In this document: positions 7,837 to 14,408 of the stretch, one piece after another
Layout of the letters: every line of letters starts with the position of its first letter
Position numbering within the stretch: the first letter of the stretch is position 1
NCBI GenBank assembly: GCA_018333605.1
Contig: JAGXSV010000010.1
Coordinates: 1 to 43,854, forward strand
Length of the DNA: 43,854 nucleotides
Reading direction: 5' to 3'
Source of the DNA: Hydrogenophaga sp.
Lineage (GTDB): Bacteria; Pseudomonadota; Gammaproteobacteria; Burkholderiales; Burkholderiaceae_C
Made by a program: the position numbers and the translations under genes
The notes under the pieces: model-generated
What the model was told of the DNA's origin: nothing
Seen by the model: only the letters and a program-made list of their open reading frames with translations
The model's database searches: none

Positions 7837-8675
7837 AGCCCACCGAAGCCCGGGCGCTGCTGACCGGCGCCAGCGGCGGCATTGGCCAGGCCACCGCCCG
7901 CGCGTTGCTGGCCGCCGGTGCGGCGGTGCTGCTGGTGGGCCGCTCGGCCGAGCGGCTGGAACAACAGGCCCAGCAACTGGTGCAGGCGGGTGCGGACACC
8001 CGCCGCGTGCGCTGGGCGCAGGCCGACATCAACCGGGCCGGTGACCGCGCCCTGCTGGCCCGCGAAGCCCAGCGGCTGGACTGCAACGTGGTGATCCACA
8101 ACGCAGGCCTGCCCGCCTTTGGCCGCCTGGGCGCGCTGGACGCGGGCGAGATCGACGCCGTGCTGCAGACCAACCTGCTCGCGCCCATGCTGCTGACGCA
8201 GGCGCTGCTGCCCCGGCTGCAAAGCCTGCCGGCCGCGCAACTGGTGTTCGTGGGTTCGGTGCTCGGCAGCATCGGCCTGCCGGGGTTCAGCGTCTACAGC
8301 GCCAGCAAGTTCGGCCTGCACGGGTTTGCGCAGGCGCTGCGCCGGGAGTTGTCAGGCTCCAGCGTGAAGGTGCAATACATCGGCCCGCGCAGCACCGACA
8401 CCGGCTTCAACGACCCGGCCGTGCGCCACTACAACCAGGCCACCGGCACCGCGCAGGACACGCCCGACGTGGTGGCCAGCGAGATCTTGCGGCTGCTGCA
8501 GGACGGCACGGCCGAACGCTTTCTCGGCTTTCCCGAAAAGCTGGCTGTGCGCTTGAACGCCCTGGTGCCGCAGTGGCTGGACGGCAGCTTCCGCCGCCAC
8601 CGCGACAGCCTGCCCACCCCCACCCCAACATCGATACCGAACGACATCACCCCACTGAAAGGACACGCCACATGA
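7833..8675 (+). CDS. Short-chain dehydrogenase/reductase
   Basis: A 280-residue classical SDR that oxidises or reduces a carbonyl/alcohol with NAD(P)H. Cofactor motif TGASGGIG is near residue 10, VGRS follows beta-2 (an arginine there favours NADP), and HNAG is near residue 90. The catalytic Ser-Tyr-Lys is in VGSVLGSIGLPGFSVYSASK. A C-terminal extension with several basic residues (LDGSFRRHRDS) follows GFPEKLAVRLNALVPQW, a pattern seen in SDRs acting on lipid substrates. Starts and stops overlap both neighbours by 4 nt, so it is translated with the diiron oxidase and the TPR protein. Substrate unknown; conversion of an acyl-derived intermediate is inference. Confidence 0.9.
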   Translation: MKPTEARALLTGASGGIGQATARALLAAGAAVLLVGRSAERLEQQAQQLVQAGADTRRVRWAQADINRAGDRALLAREAQRLDCNVVIHNAGLPAFGRLGALDAGEIDAVLQTNLLAPMLLTQALLPRLQSLPAAQLVFVGSVLGSIGLPGFSVYSASKFGLHGFAQALRRELSGSSVKVQYIGPRSTDTGFNDPAVRHYNQATGTAQDTPDVVASEILRLLQDGTAERFLGFPEKLAVRLNALVPQWLDGSFRRHRDSLPTPTPTSIPNDITPLKGHAT

Positions 8676-9349
8676 ACACCTTGCATCTCCAACGCCGCCG
8701 CTGGATCGGCGCCGCCGCCGCCCTGCTGGCCAGCGCCAGCCTGGGCCTGACCATCACCCTGCCAGCCCACGCCGCCGGCGTGGACGACGCGGTGCAGGAA
8801 TTGCAGCAAGGCTGGGAAAACATCCGCTACCAGGCGCCCGCCGCCGAGCGCGAAAAGCGCTTTGAAGCCCTGGCCGCGCGCGCCAGCGCCCTGAGCAAGG
8901 CCCACGCCGGCAAGGCCGAAACGCTGATCTGGGAAGGCATCATCGTCAGCTCCTGGGCGGGCGAAAAAGGCGGCCTGGGCGCGCTGCCGCTGGTCAAACA
9001 GGCCAAGGCGCTGTACGAGCAGGCGATCCAGATCGACGGCAAGGCCCTGGACGGTTCGGCCTACAACAGCCTGGGCGTGCTGTACTACAAGGTGCCGGGC
9101 TGGCCGATCGGCTTTGGTGACAAGAAGAAGGCCGCCGAGCTGCTGCAAAAAGCGCTGACGATCAACCCGCAGGGCATCGACCCCAACTTCTTCTACGCCG
9201 AATACCTGCTCGACAACGGCCAGGCGCCCGAGGCCACCGCCCACCTGCAGAAAGCCCTGGCCGCACCCGACCGGCCGGGCCGCGCGCTGGCCGACCAGGG
9301 CCGCCGCGAAGAGGTGCGCGCGCTGCTGCAAAAGGTCAAGGCATCCTGA
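8672..9349 (+). CDS. Exported TPR-like protein, last gene of the diiron-oxidase cluster
   Basis: A 225-residue protein with an N-terminal export signal (QRRRWIGAAAALLASASLGL, cleavage near AHAAG). The RRR before the hydrophobic core could be a twin-arginine signal, but the match is loose. The mature part is helical with TPR-like repeats: ALYEQAIQIDGKALDGSAYNSLGVLY and AAELLQKALTINPQGIDPNFFYAEYLL. Similar proteins resemble the TPR component near TRAP transporters. It likely acts in the periplasm as a binding or assembly factor. Start overlaps the SDR stop by 4 nt; a strong bidirectional terminator follows. Its presence suggests that the cluster product, or its handling, reaches the periplasm. 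Confidence 0.8.
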   Translation: MNTLHLQRRRWIGAAAALLASASLGLTITLPAHAAGVDDAVQELQQGWENIRYQAPAAEREKRFEALAARASALSKAHAGKAETLIWEGIIVSSWAGEKGGLGALPLVKQAKALYEQAIQIDGKALDGSAYNSLGVLYYKVPGWPIGFGDKKKAAELLQKALTINPQGIDPNFFYAEYLLDNGQAPEATAHLQKALAAPDRPGRALADQGRREEVRALLQKVKAS

Positions 9350-9373
9350 AGCGCTCGCGCCGACAAACCACAA

Positions 9374-9401
9374 AAAAGGGCGGCCCGCGGGCCGCCCTTT
9401 T
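9374..9401. terminator. Bidirectional rho-independent terminator
   Basis: A perfect 28-bp palindrome: AAAA, then a GC-rich stem (GGGCGGCCCG pairing with CGGGCCGCCC), then TTTT. It lies between convergent genes, the TPR protein and pgk, with A/T runs on both sides, so it can end transcription in both directions. Confidence 0.9.
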
Positions 9402-9425
9402 GCTGGGTGTGTGTCTGACGCTGGA

Positions 9426-10619
9426 TCAGCCCGCGCGCCGGGCCAGGATCTCGAACGCCGGCAGCGTCTTGCCTTCCAGCACTTCCAGGAAGGCGCCGCC
9501 GCCGGTGGAGATGTAGCCCACCTGCTTCTCGATGCCGTACTTGGCGATCGCCGCCAGCGTGTCGCCACCGCCGGCGATGCTGAAGGCACTGCTCTCGGCA
9601 ATGGCCTGCGCAATGACCTTGGTGCCGTTCTCGAACGCGGCGAACTCGAACACGCCCACCGGGCCGTTCCAGACGATGGTGCCGGCCTTTTTCAGCTGCT
9701 CGGCCAACAGCGCCGCGGTCTCTGGGCCAATGTCCAGGATCAGGTCGTCGTCGGCCACCTCGTTGGCGGCCTTCACCGTGGCCACGGCGTCGGGGCTGAA
9801 GGTCTTGGCGGTCACCACGTCGGTGGGAATGGGCACGGCCGCGCCGCGCGCTTTCATGGCCTCGATCACGGCTTTGGCTTCACCCACCAGGTCGGGCTCG
9901 GCCAGGCTTTTGCCAATTTTCAAACCTGCGGCCAGCATGAAGGTGTTGGCGATGCCACCGCCGACGATCAGACCATCGACGTTCTTGGCCAGCGCCTGCA
10001 GGATGGTCAGCTTGGTGCTGACCTTGCTGCCGGCGACGATGGCGATCAGCGGGCGTTTCGGGTTGGCCAGCGCCTTGGAAATCGCGTCCATCTCGGCCGC
10101 CAGCAGCGGGCCGGCGCAGGCGATCGGCGCGGTCTCGGCGATGCCGTAGGTCGTGCCTTCGGCGCGGTGCGCGGTGCCGAAGGCGTCGTGCACGAAGATG
10201 TCGCAGAGCTTGCCGAGCTTGGCCGCGAGTTCGGGCTTGTTCTTTTTCTCGCCCACATTCAGGCGGCAGTTCTCCAGCATCACCACCTCACCGGGCGCGA
10301 CGGAAAAATCGCCTTCCACCCAGTTGGCGACCACGCGGATGCTGCGGCCCATGAGCTGGCCCATGCGGGCGGCCACCGGGGCGAGCGAGTCTTCGGGCTT
10401 GAACTCGCCTTCGACCGGCCGCCCCAGGTGGCTGGTCACCATCACGGCTGCGCCGGCGTCCAGCGCCATCTGGATGGCGGGGATGCTGGCTCGGATGCGG
10501 GTGTCTTCGGTGATCTCGCCCGCGTCGTTCTGCGGCACGTTCAGGTCGGCGCGGATGAAGACGCGTTGGCCACGGGCTTTGCCCTGGGCACAGAGGTCGG
10601 AGAAGCGGATGAATGACAT
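9426..10619 (-). CDS. pgk: Phosphoglycerate kinase
   Basis: A 397-residue cytoplasmic enzyme converting 1,3-bisphosphoglycerate and ADP to 3-phosphoglycerate and ATP in glycolysis (reverse in gluconeogenesis). The N-terminal substrate domain has [20 protein letters not shown] and [13 protein letters not shown]. The nucleotide domain has [25 protein letters not shown] and the C-terminal [12 protein letters not shown] and [14 protein letters not shown]. Full length for the family with no anomalies. It is convergent with the diiron-oxidase cluster and separated from it by the terminator. The rubredoxin gene lies 94 bp upstream on the same strand. Confidence 0.97.
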   Translation of the reverse strand: MSFIRFSDLCAQGKARGQRVFIRADLNVPQNDAGEITEDTRIRASIPAIQMALDAGAAVMVTSHLGRPVEGEFKPEDSLAPVAARMGQLMGRSIRVVANWVEGDFSVAPGEVVMLENCRLNVGEKKNKPELAAKLGKLCDIFVHDAFGTAHRAEGTTYGIAETAPIACAGPLLAAEMDAISKALANPKRPLIAIVAGSKVSTKLTILQALAKNVDGLIVGGGIANTFMLAAGLKIGKSLAEPDLVGEAKAVIEAMKARGAAVPIPTDVVTAKTFSPDAVATVKAANEVADDDLILDIGPETAALLAEQLKKAGTIVWNGPVGVFEFAAFENGTKVIAQAIAESSAFSIAGGGDTLAAIAKYGIEKQVGYISTGGGAFLEVLEGKTLPAFEILARRAG

Positions 10620-10713
10620 GGCGGGTCCGGTTGGGCGGTGGAAGGCAAACCCGGCTGGCGCGAGCCGCCGGGATCGAACCCCCTGATTGTAGGAAACCGC
10701 CCGACAGGCGCCG

Positions 10714-10878
10714 TCAGGCCGGGACCATCACGAAGTCGGCCTTGCCCACGCCGCACTCCGGACAACGCCACCCGGCCGGCACATCGGCCCAGCGGGTACC
10801 GGGCGCAATGCCTTCTTCAGGCCAGCCCGCCGCTTCGTCGTACACCAGTCCGCAGACCACGCAGAGATAACAGTTCAT
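10714..10878 (-). CDS. Rubredoxin
   Basis: A 54-residue iron protein whose single Fe is held by four cysteines in two C-x2-C knuckles: CVVCG near the N-terminus and CPECGVGK near the C-terminus. [18 protein letters not shown] and [10 protein letters not shown] between them are typical. It carries electrons in the cytoplasm, often to hydroxylases or to peroxide/NO-detoxifying enzymes. The ATG at 10878 follows an AAGGAAAA stretch; an in-frame ATG seven codons upstream is possible but less well placed. It lies between the PepSY/cytochrome genes and pgk, and the partner is unknown. Confidence 0.92.
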   Translation of the reverse strand: MNCYLCVVCGLVYDEAAGWPEEGIAPGTRWADVPAGWRCPECGVGKADFVMVPA

Positions 10879-10934
10879 GTCGTTTTCCTTTTCATTCATC
10901 GGCCAGGGCCAGGCGCTGCGGGTCCGCAACGCGG

Positions 10935-11309
10935 TCAGCGCGGACCGGTGCCGGTCTCGCTCCTGGAGCCCTTGTTGCTGCGGTCTTTGTCGTCCTGGTC
11001 CTTCGCCTTGGAGCGCTTCACCTGCCCGGTGATGCTGTCCACATCGAGTTCCACGCGCTGGCCTTCGCGGTTCGTGGCATAGACCTCGAACCCGTTGCGC
11101 TGGGCTTCGACCTTCTGGATGTTGCGATAGCCGGCAGCTTCCAGTTTGTCCAGGACTTGGGCGATCGTCAGCGGTTTGCCTTTTGGCGCTGCGTCCACGG
11201 CCGCGGCAGGCGGCTGCGAGGTTTGTGCCACGGCGGGCAGAAGCGTTGCAACACCGGTCGCGAGAACCGAAGCCACCACCAGAGAAGAAAGGATTTGAGA
11301 CGTGCGCAT
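10935..11309 (-). CDS. Periplasmic PepSY-domain protein (first of two)
   Basis: A 124-residue exported protein with signal peptide ([22 protein letters not shown]) and one PepSY domain: [52 protein letters not shown] highly charged, low-complexity tail ([20 protein letters not shown]) follows. PepSY domains act as small periplasmic inhibitors or sensory partners, and such genes often sit beside two-component systems with cytochromes. A four-hexamer operator (11374-11412) lies upstream and matches the one before the second PepSY gene (13370), implying shared control by the 13749 response regulator. A role in tuning the adjacent histidine kinase is inference. Confidence 0.82.
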   Translation of the reverse strand: MRTSQILSSLVVASVLATGVATLLPAVAQTSQPPAAAVDAAPKGKPLTIAQVLDKLEAAGYRNIQKVEAQRNGFEVYATNREGQRVELDVDSITGQVKRSKAKDQDDKDRSNKGSRSETGTGPR

Positions 11310-11373
11310 GATGAAGACCTTTTTGAAGAAACACGGTTGAAATCGACCGTGTGGGCATTGTTGAAAAGTGGTG

Positions 11374-11412
11374 CTGAATTCGACCTGAACAGGCCGTTCA
11401 GCTGGCGTTCAT
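11374..11412. promoter_or_regulatory. Four-hexamer operator, copy A (PhoP-type direct repeats, back to back)
   Basis: Four hexamers are each separated by exactly 5 bp: CTGAAT 11374-11379, CTGAAC 11385-11390, GTTCAG 11396-11401, GTTCAT 11407-11412. The first two, read on the minus strand, form GTTCAG-N5-ATTCAG; the last two form GTTCAG-N5-GTTCAT on the plus strand. Eleven nt beyond the minus-strand pair is a -10-like AACAAT (11362-11357), positioned to drive the PepSY gene at 11309. The same layout recurs at 13307-13345. Confidence 0.7.
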
Positions 11413-11464
11413 GGAAGCGACAGACGCCACCCCGAAACCGGTCCTGACCTTGGCGGCGAGGTCG

Positions 11465-12247
11465 TCAATCGTCGTCGCGGTCGCGGTCTTCACCGCCGCC
11501 CGTGGCCATACCGCTGAGCGATTGGGTTGATACCAGCCCGTTGGGCGACTGCTGCCACTCCCAGGCGCCGTAGGCCAGCACCGCGATCAACAGCAGCGCG
11601 GCCAGCCAGACGCGGTTGTTTTGCACCAGATCCGGCCCGGGACCATCGACCCGGCCGTTCCACATGGGCGCCGCCTGGTTCTTGCGGCGCAGCAGGCTCA
11701 GCCCCGCGATCAGCGCCAGGTGGGCGAGCACCACGAACAGGAAGGCTTCGCCAAAGAACTCGTGCACCTCCTCCAGCCAGTCGCCGCCCAGCACGTCGCC
11801 CCAGTCGTTGTAGGTGCCGTATCCGCTGAGCGTGAGCGGTACCACCATGACCAGAAGGGCGAACACGGCCAGCGCCATGAGCAGGTTCTGCGCCTGCCGC
11901 CAGTTGATGGCCGACAGCGATGGAGCGCTGCGCACCGAGCGCAGCCAGGCCGGCAGACCGGTGAGCTTGCGCCACAGCAGGCCCAGTCCGGCCTGACGCG
12001 GGCCGAACAGGCCGTACAGCACGCGAAAAACCAGCAGCCCGGCCATGGTGTAGCCCAGCGTGACGTGCAGCAGGCGGAAGTGTTCGCCGTCGGCGGTGAG
12101 GTAGGCGCCCAGAAAGCTCAGGGCGAACAGCCCGTGGAACATGCGCGTGGGCGCATCGGTGACCAGGCGGCGGGGCGCGGGCGCGCTGGGCGCAGAGGGC
12201 TTGGCGACGGCACCGGGGGCGCTGTTGAGGGTGGGTGAGGCTTGCAT
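11465..12247 (-). CDS. Membrane cytochrome b (b561/hydrogenase-type) of the SHP-DHC cluster
   Basis: A 260-residue integral membrane diheme-type cytochrome b. Hydrophobic segments carry histidines suited to heme ligation: RMFHGLFALSFLGAYL, RLLHVTLGYTMAGLLVFRVLYGLFG and WLEEVHEFFGEAFLFVVLAHLALIAGL. Another segment (VWLAALLLIAVLAYGAWEW) precedes the acidic/basic tail GGGEDRDRDDD. It is expected to pass electrons from the quinone pool to the periplasmic diheme cytochrome c encoded directly upstream. Start ATG 12247 has the Shine-Dalgarno AGGAGCT. It is the last gene of the minus-strand operon SHP-DHC-cytb. The N-terminal 30 residues are alanine/proline rich and look disordered. Confidence 0.88.
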   Translation of the reverse strand: MQASPTLNSAPGAVAKPSAPSAPAPRRLVTDAPTRMFHGLFALSFLGAYLTADGEHFRLLHVTLGYTMAGLLVFRVLYGLFGPRQAGLGLLWRKLTGLPAWLRSVRSAPSLSAINWRQAQNLLMALAVFALLVMVVPLTLSGYGTYNDWGDVLGGDWLEEVHEFFGEAFLFVVLAHLALIAGLSLLRRKNQAAPMWNGRVDGPGPDLVQNNRVWLAALLLIAVLAYGAWEWQQSPNGLVSTQSLSGMATGGGEDRDRDDD

Positions 12248-12273
12248 GGGGCAGCTCCTGAAGGGTTGGGGTG

Positions 12274-12789
12274 TCAGTCGTTCCAGGCGCGGCGCTGGCG
12301 GGCGTCCAGCCCGGCCGGGGCCTGCAGGGTGCGTTCGCTGTAGTCGCCCTGGTCGGCGCCGGTGTGGCAGGCCCCGCAGTTGGCGGCGCTCTTGACGCTG
12401 GCGAGCTTCCAGACCGATGGCGCCACCTCGTCGTGCTCGCGCACGAACCAGGTGGATCGGGTGATGCGGTCTTCGGGCGGCGCCTCGGCCACGCGCTTGG
12501 TGGTCCCGGCGTTGGTCTGCAGCCAGGTGCTGAGCTGTTTGACGGTGGCGGCGTCCAGCGACGCGTCGGTGCCGTAGTGCTTGTCCAGCCCGGTCATGAT
12601 GCGTTGCCAGGAGCGCGCGGGCAGCATGCCCGGCGCGTAGCCGGTGTGGCAGGCCGCGCATTCCTGGGTGTAGGCAGCGGGCACGTTGCGCAGCAGCACA
12701 CGGTCACCGTCGGCCTGTGCGGCAGAGGCCAGGGTCAGCCCGGCGGCCACGGCCAGCAGGCAGCGGAGGAAGGTGGAAGAAAGTGTCAT
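12274..12789 (-). CDS. Diheme cytochrome c (DHC)
   Basis: A 171-residue exported protein: signal peptide (LRCLLAVAAGLTLASAAQA) and two heme c attachment sites, CAACHTGYAPGMLPARSW and CGACHTGADQGDYSERTL. The family (DHC, diheme cytochrome c) is the electron donor partner of SHP. The ATG at 12789 has a GGAG ribosome binding site just upstream; the frame is open slightly further 5' (TTG at 12801) but that start has no support. It sits between the SHP-like gene and cytochrome b, 26 bp before the latter, forming a probable quinol-cytochrome b-DHC-SHP electron path. Confidence 0.9.
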   Translation of the reverse strand: MTLSSTFLRCLLAVAAGLTLASAAQADGDRVLLRNVPAAYTQECAACHTGYAPGMLPARSWQRIMTGLDKHYGTDASLDAATVKQLSTWLQTNAGTTKRVAEAPPEDRITRSTWFVREHDEVAPSVWKLASVKSAANCGACHTGADQGDYSERTLQAPAGLDARQRRAWND

Positions 12790-12826
12790 GGGGTGCTCCA
12801 AGTGATTCAGATGGAAAGGACGGCGC

Positions 12827-13231
12827 TCACTTCAGGCTGTTCAGATAGGCCAGCACATCGGCCTTTTCAGCGGCGCTGCATGCGCGGCTGAGCACGTCGT
12901 TGCAATTGCGCTTGAACCACTTGTCGACCTTCGCGGTGTCGGTGAAGGCCTTGGCGTTGAAGGCGGGTGCGAGCGGCGGGATCACCTTGCCGGTGTTGGC
13001 GTGCTTGCCGTCTTTCGTGGGCGGCGTGCCGTGGCAGGAGGCACACGACCATTCACCACCGTGTTGGGTGTTGAAGAAACTCTGACCGCGTGCGGCGTTG
13101 CCGGGGCTGCCGGCCTGGGCACTCCAGTGCGCTTGCTGGGCGGCGGGTGTGGTGTCGGCGGCCTGGGCGATGCCAAGACCGCTGCCTATCAGGGTGGCGA
13201 CCAGCAGCAGCGAGGAGGGGATGGGTTTCAT
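12827..13231 (-). CDS. SHP-like monoheme cytochrome c (DUF1924 family)
   Basis: A 134-residue exported cytochrome c: signal peptide (PSSLLLVATLIGSGLGIAQA), one heme site CASCHGTPPTKDGKH, then the family block NTGKVIPPLAPAFN, FTDTAKVDKWFKRNCNDVLSRACSAAEKAD. SHP (sphaeroides heme protein) binds oxygen and NO through an unusual asparagine axial ligand. The Asn of KWFKRNC is a candidate for that ligand (my inference), and the two cysteines after it may form the known disulfide. SHP clusters with DHC and a cytochrome b, as here, and a role as NO dioxygenase has been proposed. First gene of the operon; the operator at 13307-13345 lies 76 bp upstream. Confidence 0.87.
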   Translation of the reverse strand: MKPIPSSLLLVATLIGSGLGIAQAADTTPAAQQAHWSAQAGSPGNAARGQSFFNTQHGGEWSCASCHGTPPTKDGKHANTGKVIPPLAPAFNAKAFTDTAKVDKWFKRNCNDVLSRACSAAEKADVLAYLNSLK

Positions 13232-13306
13232 GGCGGTCGGGCTCCGTGAAAATAGGTCTTTGATCGGGGTGTGGGAGAGCGATGGAGGCAGTCTGGCCAG
13301 CGGCGC

Positions 13307-13345
13307 TTGAACGCCACCTGAAGCGCGCGTTCATCGGGCGTTCAG
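13307..13345. promoter_or_regulatory. Four-hexamer operator, copy B, between divergent SHP and PepSY operons
   Basis: TTGAAC 13307-13312, CTGAAG 13318-13323, GTTCAT 13329-13334 and GTTCAG 13340-13345 are all separated by exactly 5 bp: two inverted, then two direct. Eleven nt after the plus pair is CACAAT (13357-13362), a -10-like element pointing at the PepSY gene. Eleven nt after the minus pair is a weaker CAGACT (13295-13290) pointing at the SHP gene. The geometry equals that of copy A at 11374-11412. Confidence 0.72.
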
Positions 13346-13369
13346 AATCGGGACGCCACAATCCCGTCC

Positions 13370-13735
13370 ATGCCCCCAGAGAGCCGTCCCTTCACGTTCC
13401 GCACCGCTGCATTTGCCCTGGTGCTGGCCGCGGCCATGGCCGCGACGGGTGCCCAGGGCAGCAGCGACCACGACCGTGCCCGCGACGCGGTGCAGGCCGG
13501 CCAGGTGCTGCCGCTCAAGACCGTGCTGGAGCGCCTGGAACGCGAACACCCCGGCCAGGTGCTGGAGGTGGAGCTGGAGCGGGACGACGGGCGCTGGATC
13601 TACGAGGTCAAGCTGTTGCAGAGCGGTGGCCGACTGGTCAAACTCGAACTTGATGCCCGCAGCGGCGAAGTACTCAAGCGCCGCGACCGTGACCGCGACC
13701 GCAGCCGTGATCGTGAGCAGCGCACCCAGCCCTGA
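13370..13735 (+). CDS. Periplasmic PepSY-domain protein (second), leading the two-component operon
   Basis: A 121-residue exported protein: signal peptide (FRTAAFALVLAAAMAATGAQG), PepSY domain (LPLKTVLERLEREHPGQVLEVELERDDGRWIYEVKLLQ then LDARSGEVLKR), and a repetitive charged tail RDRDRDRSRDREQRTQP. It is paralogous in layout to the PepSY protein at 10935-11309. It lies 13 bp upstream of the response regulator gene, so all three are probably co-transcribed. The predicted -10 (13357-13362) would place the transcript start about at the ATG, so the mRNA may be leaderless. A later start would destroy the signal peptide. It probably modulates the kinase encoded downstream. Confidence 0.85.
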   Translation: MPPESRPFTFRTAAFALVLAAAMAATGAQGSSDHDRARDAVQAGQVLPLKTVLERLEREHPGQVLEVELERDDGRWIYEVKLLQSGGRLVKLELDARSGEVLKRRDRDRDRSRDREQRTQP

Positions 13736-13748
13736 ACCCCTCCAGCCC

Positions 13749-14408
13749 ATGCGCATCCTGATCGTTGAAGACGAACCCACCCTGCGGGCCCAGCTGCGCA
13801 CCGGTCTGACCGAGGCCGGCTACGCGGTGGACGAAGCCGACAACGGCCGCGACGCCCATTACCTGGGCGACACCGAGGCCTTTGACGCCGTGGTGCTCGA
13901 TCTCGGCCTGCCGGTGCTCGACGGCCTGTCGGTGCTCAAGCGCTGGCGCGACGCGGGCCGCGCCATGCCGGTGCTGATCCTGACCGCGCGCGACAACTGG
14001 AGCGAGAAGGTGGCCGGCATCGACGCCGGCGCAGACGACTACCTGACCAAGCCCTTTCACATGGAGGAGCTGCTGGCCCGGCTGCGCGCGCTGATCCGCC
14101 GCGCCAGCGGCCTGGCCTCGCCGGTGCTGCAATGCGGCGCGCTGGCGCTGGACACGCGCAGCGGCCGCGTCACGCTCGGTGGCCAGCCGATCACCCTGAC
14201 CAGCCACGAATACAAGGTGCTGGACTACCTGATGCACCGCCCGGGCACGGTGGTCTCGCGCACCGAACTCACCGAACACATCTACGCGCAAGACTTCGAC
14301 CGCGACTCCAACACCATCGAGGTGTTTGTGGGCCGGTTGCGCAAGAAGCTCCCGCCGGAACTGATCGAGACCGTGCGCGGCCTGGGCTACCGGCTGGTGG
14401 CGCCGTGA
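13749..14408 (+). CDS. OmpR/PhoP-family response regulator
   Basis: A 219-residue DNA-binding response regulator. Receiver domain 1-115: acidic pocket VEDEP, phospho-acceptor Asp51 in VVLDLGLP, TAR near 82 and conserved Lys in DDYLTKPF. A winged-helix domain follows (LTSHEYKVLDYLMHRPGTVVSRTELTEHIY, then NTIEVFVGRLRKKL and TVRGLGYRLV). It resembles PhoP/QseB-type regulators that bind 11-bp-period direct repeats, and such repeats flank the cluster at 11374 and 13307. GTGA overlap couples it to the kinase. Control of the SHP, PepSY and its own operon is inferred from those sites. Confidence 0.92.
   Translation: MRILIVEDEPTLRAQLRTGLTEAGYAVDEADNGRDAHYLGDTEAFDAVVLDLGLPVLDGLSVLKRWRDAGRAMPVLILTARDNWSEKVAGIDAGADDYLTKPFHMEELLARLRALIRRASGLASPVLQCGALALDTRSGRVTLGGQPITLTSHEYKVLDYLMHRPGTVVSRTELTEHIYAQDFDRDSNTIEVFVGRLRKKLPPELIETVRGLGYRLVAP

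Noticed and set aside
10661..10690. tRNA-like T-arm (GGTTCGATCCCGG on the minus strand)
   Set aside because: Only the T-loop-like core is present; the T stem does not pair beyond two bases and no acceptor, anticodon or D arm can be built. Treated as chance in the pgk leader.
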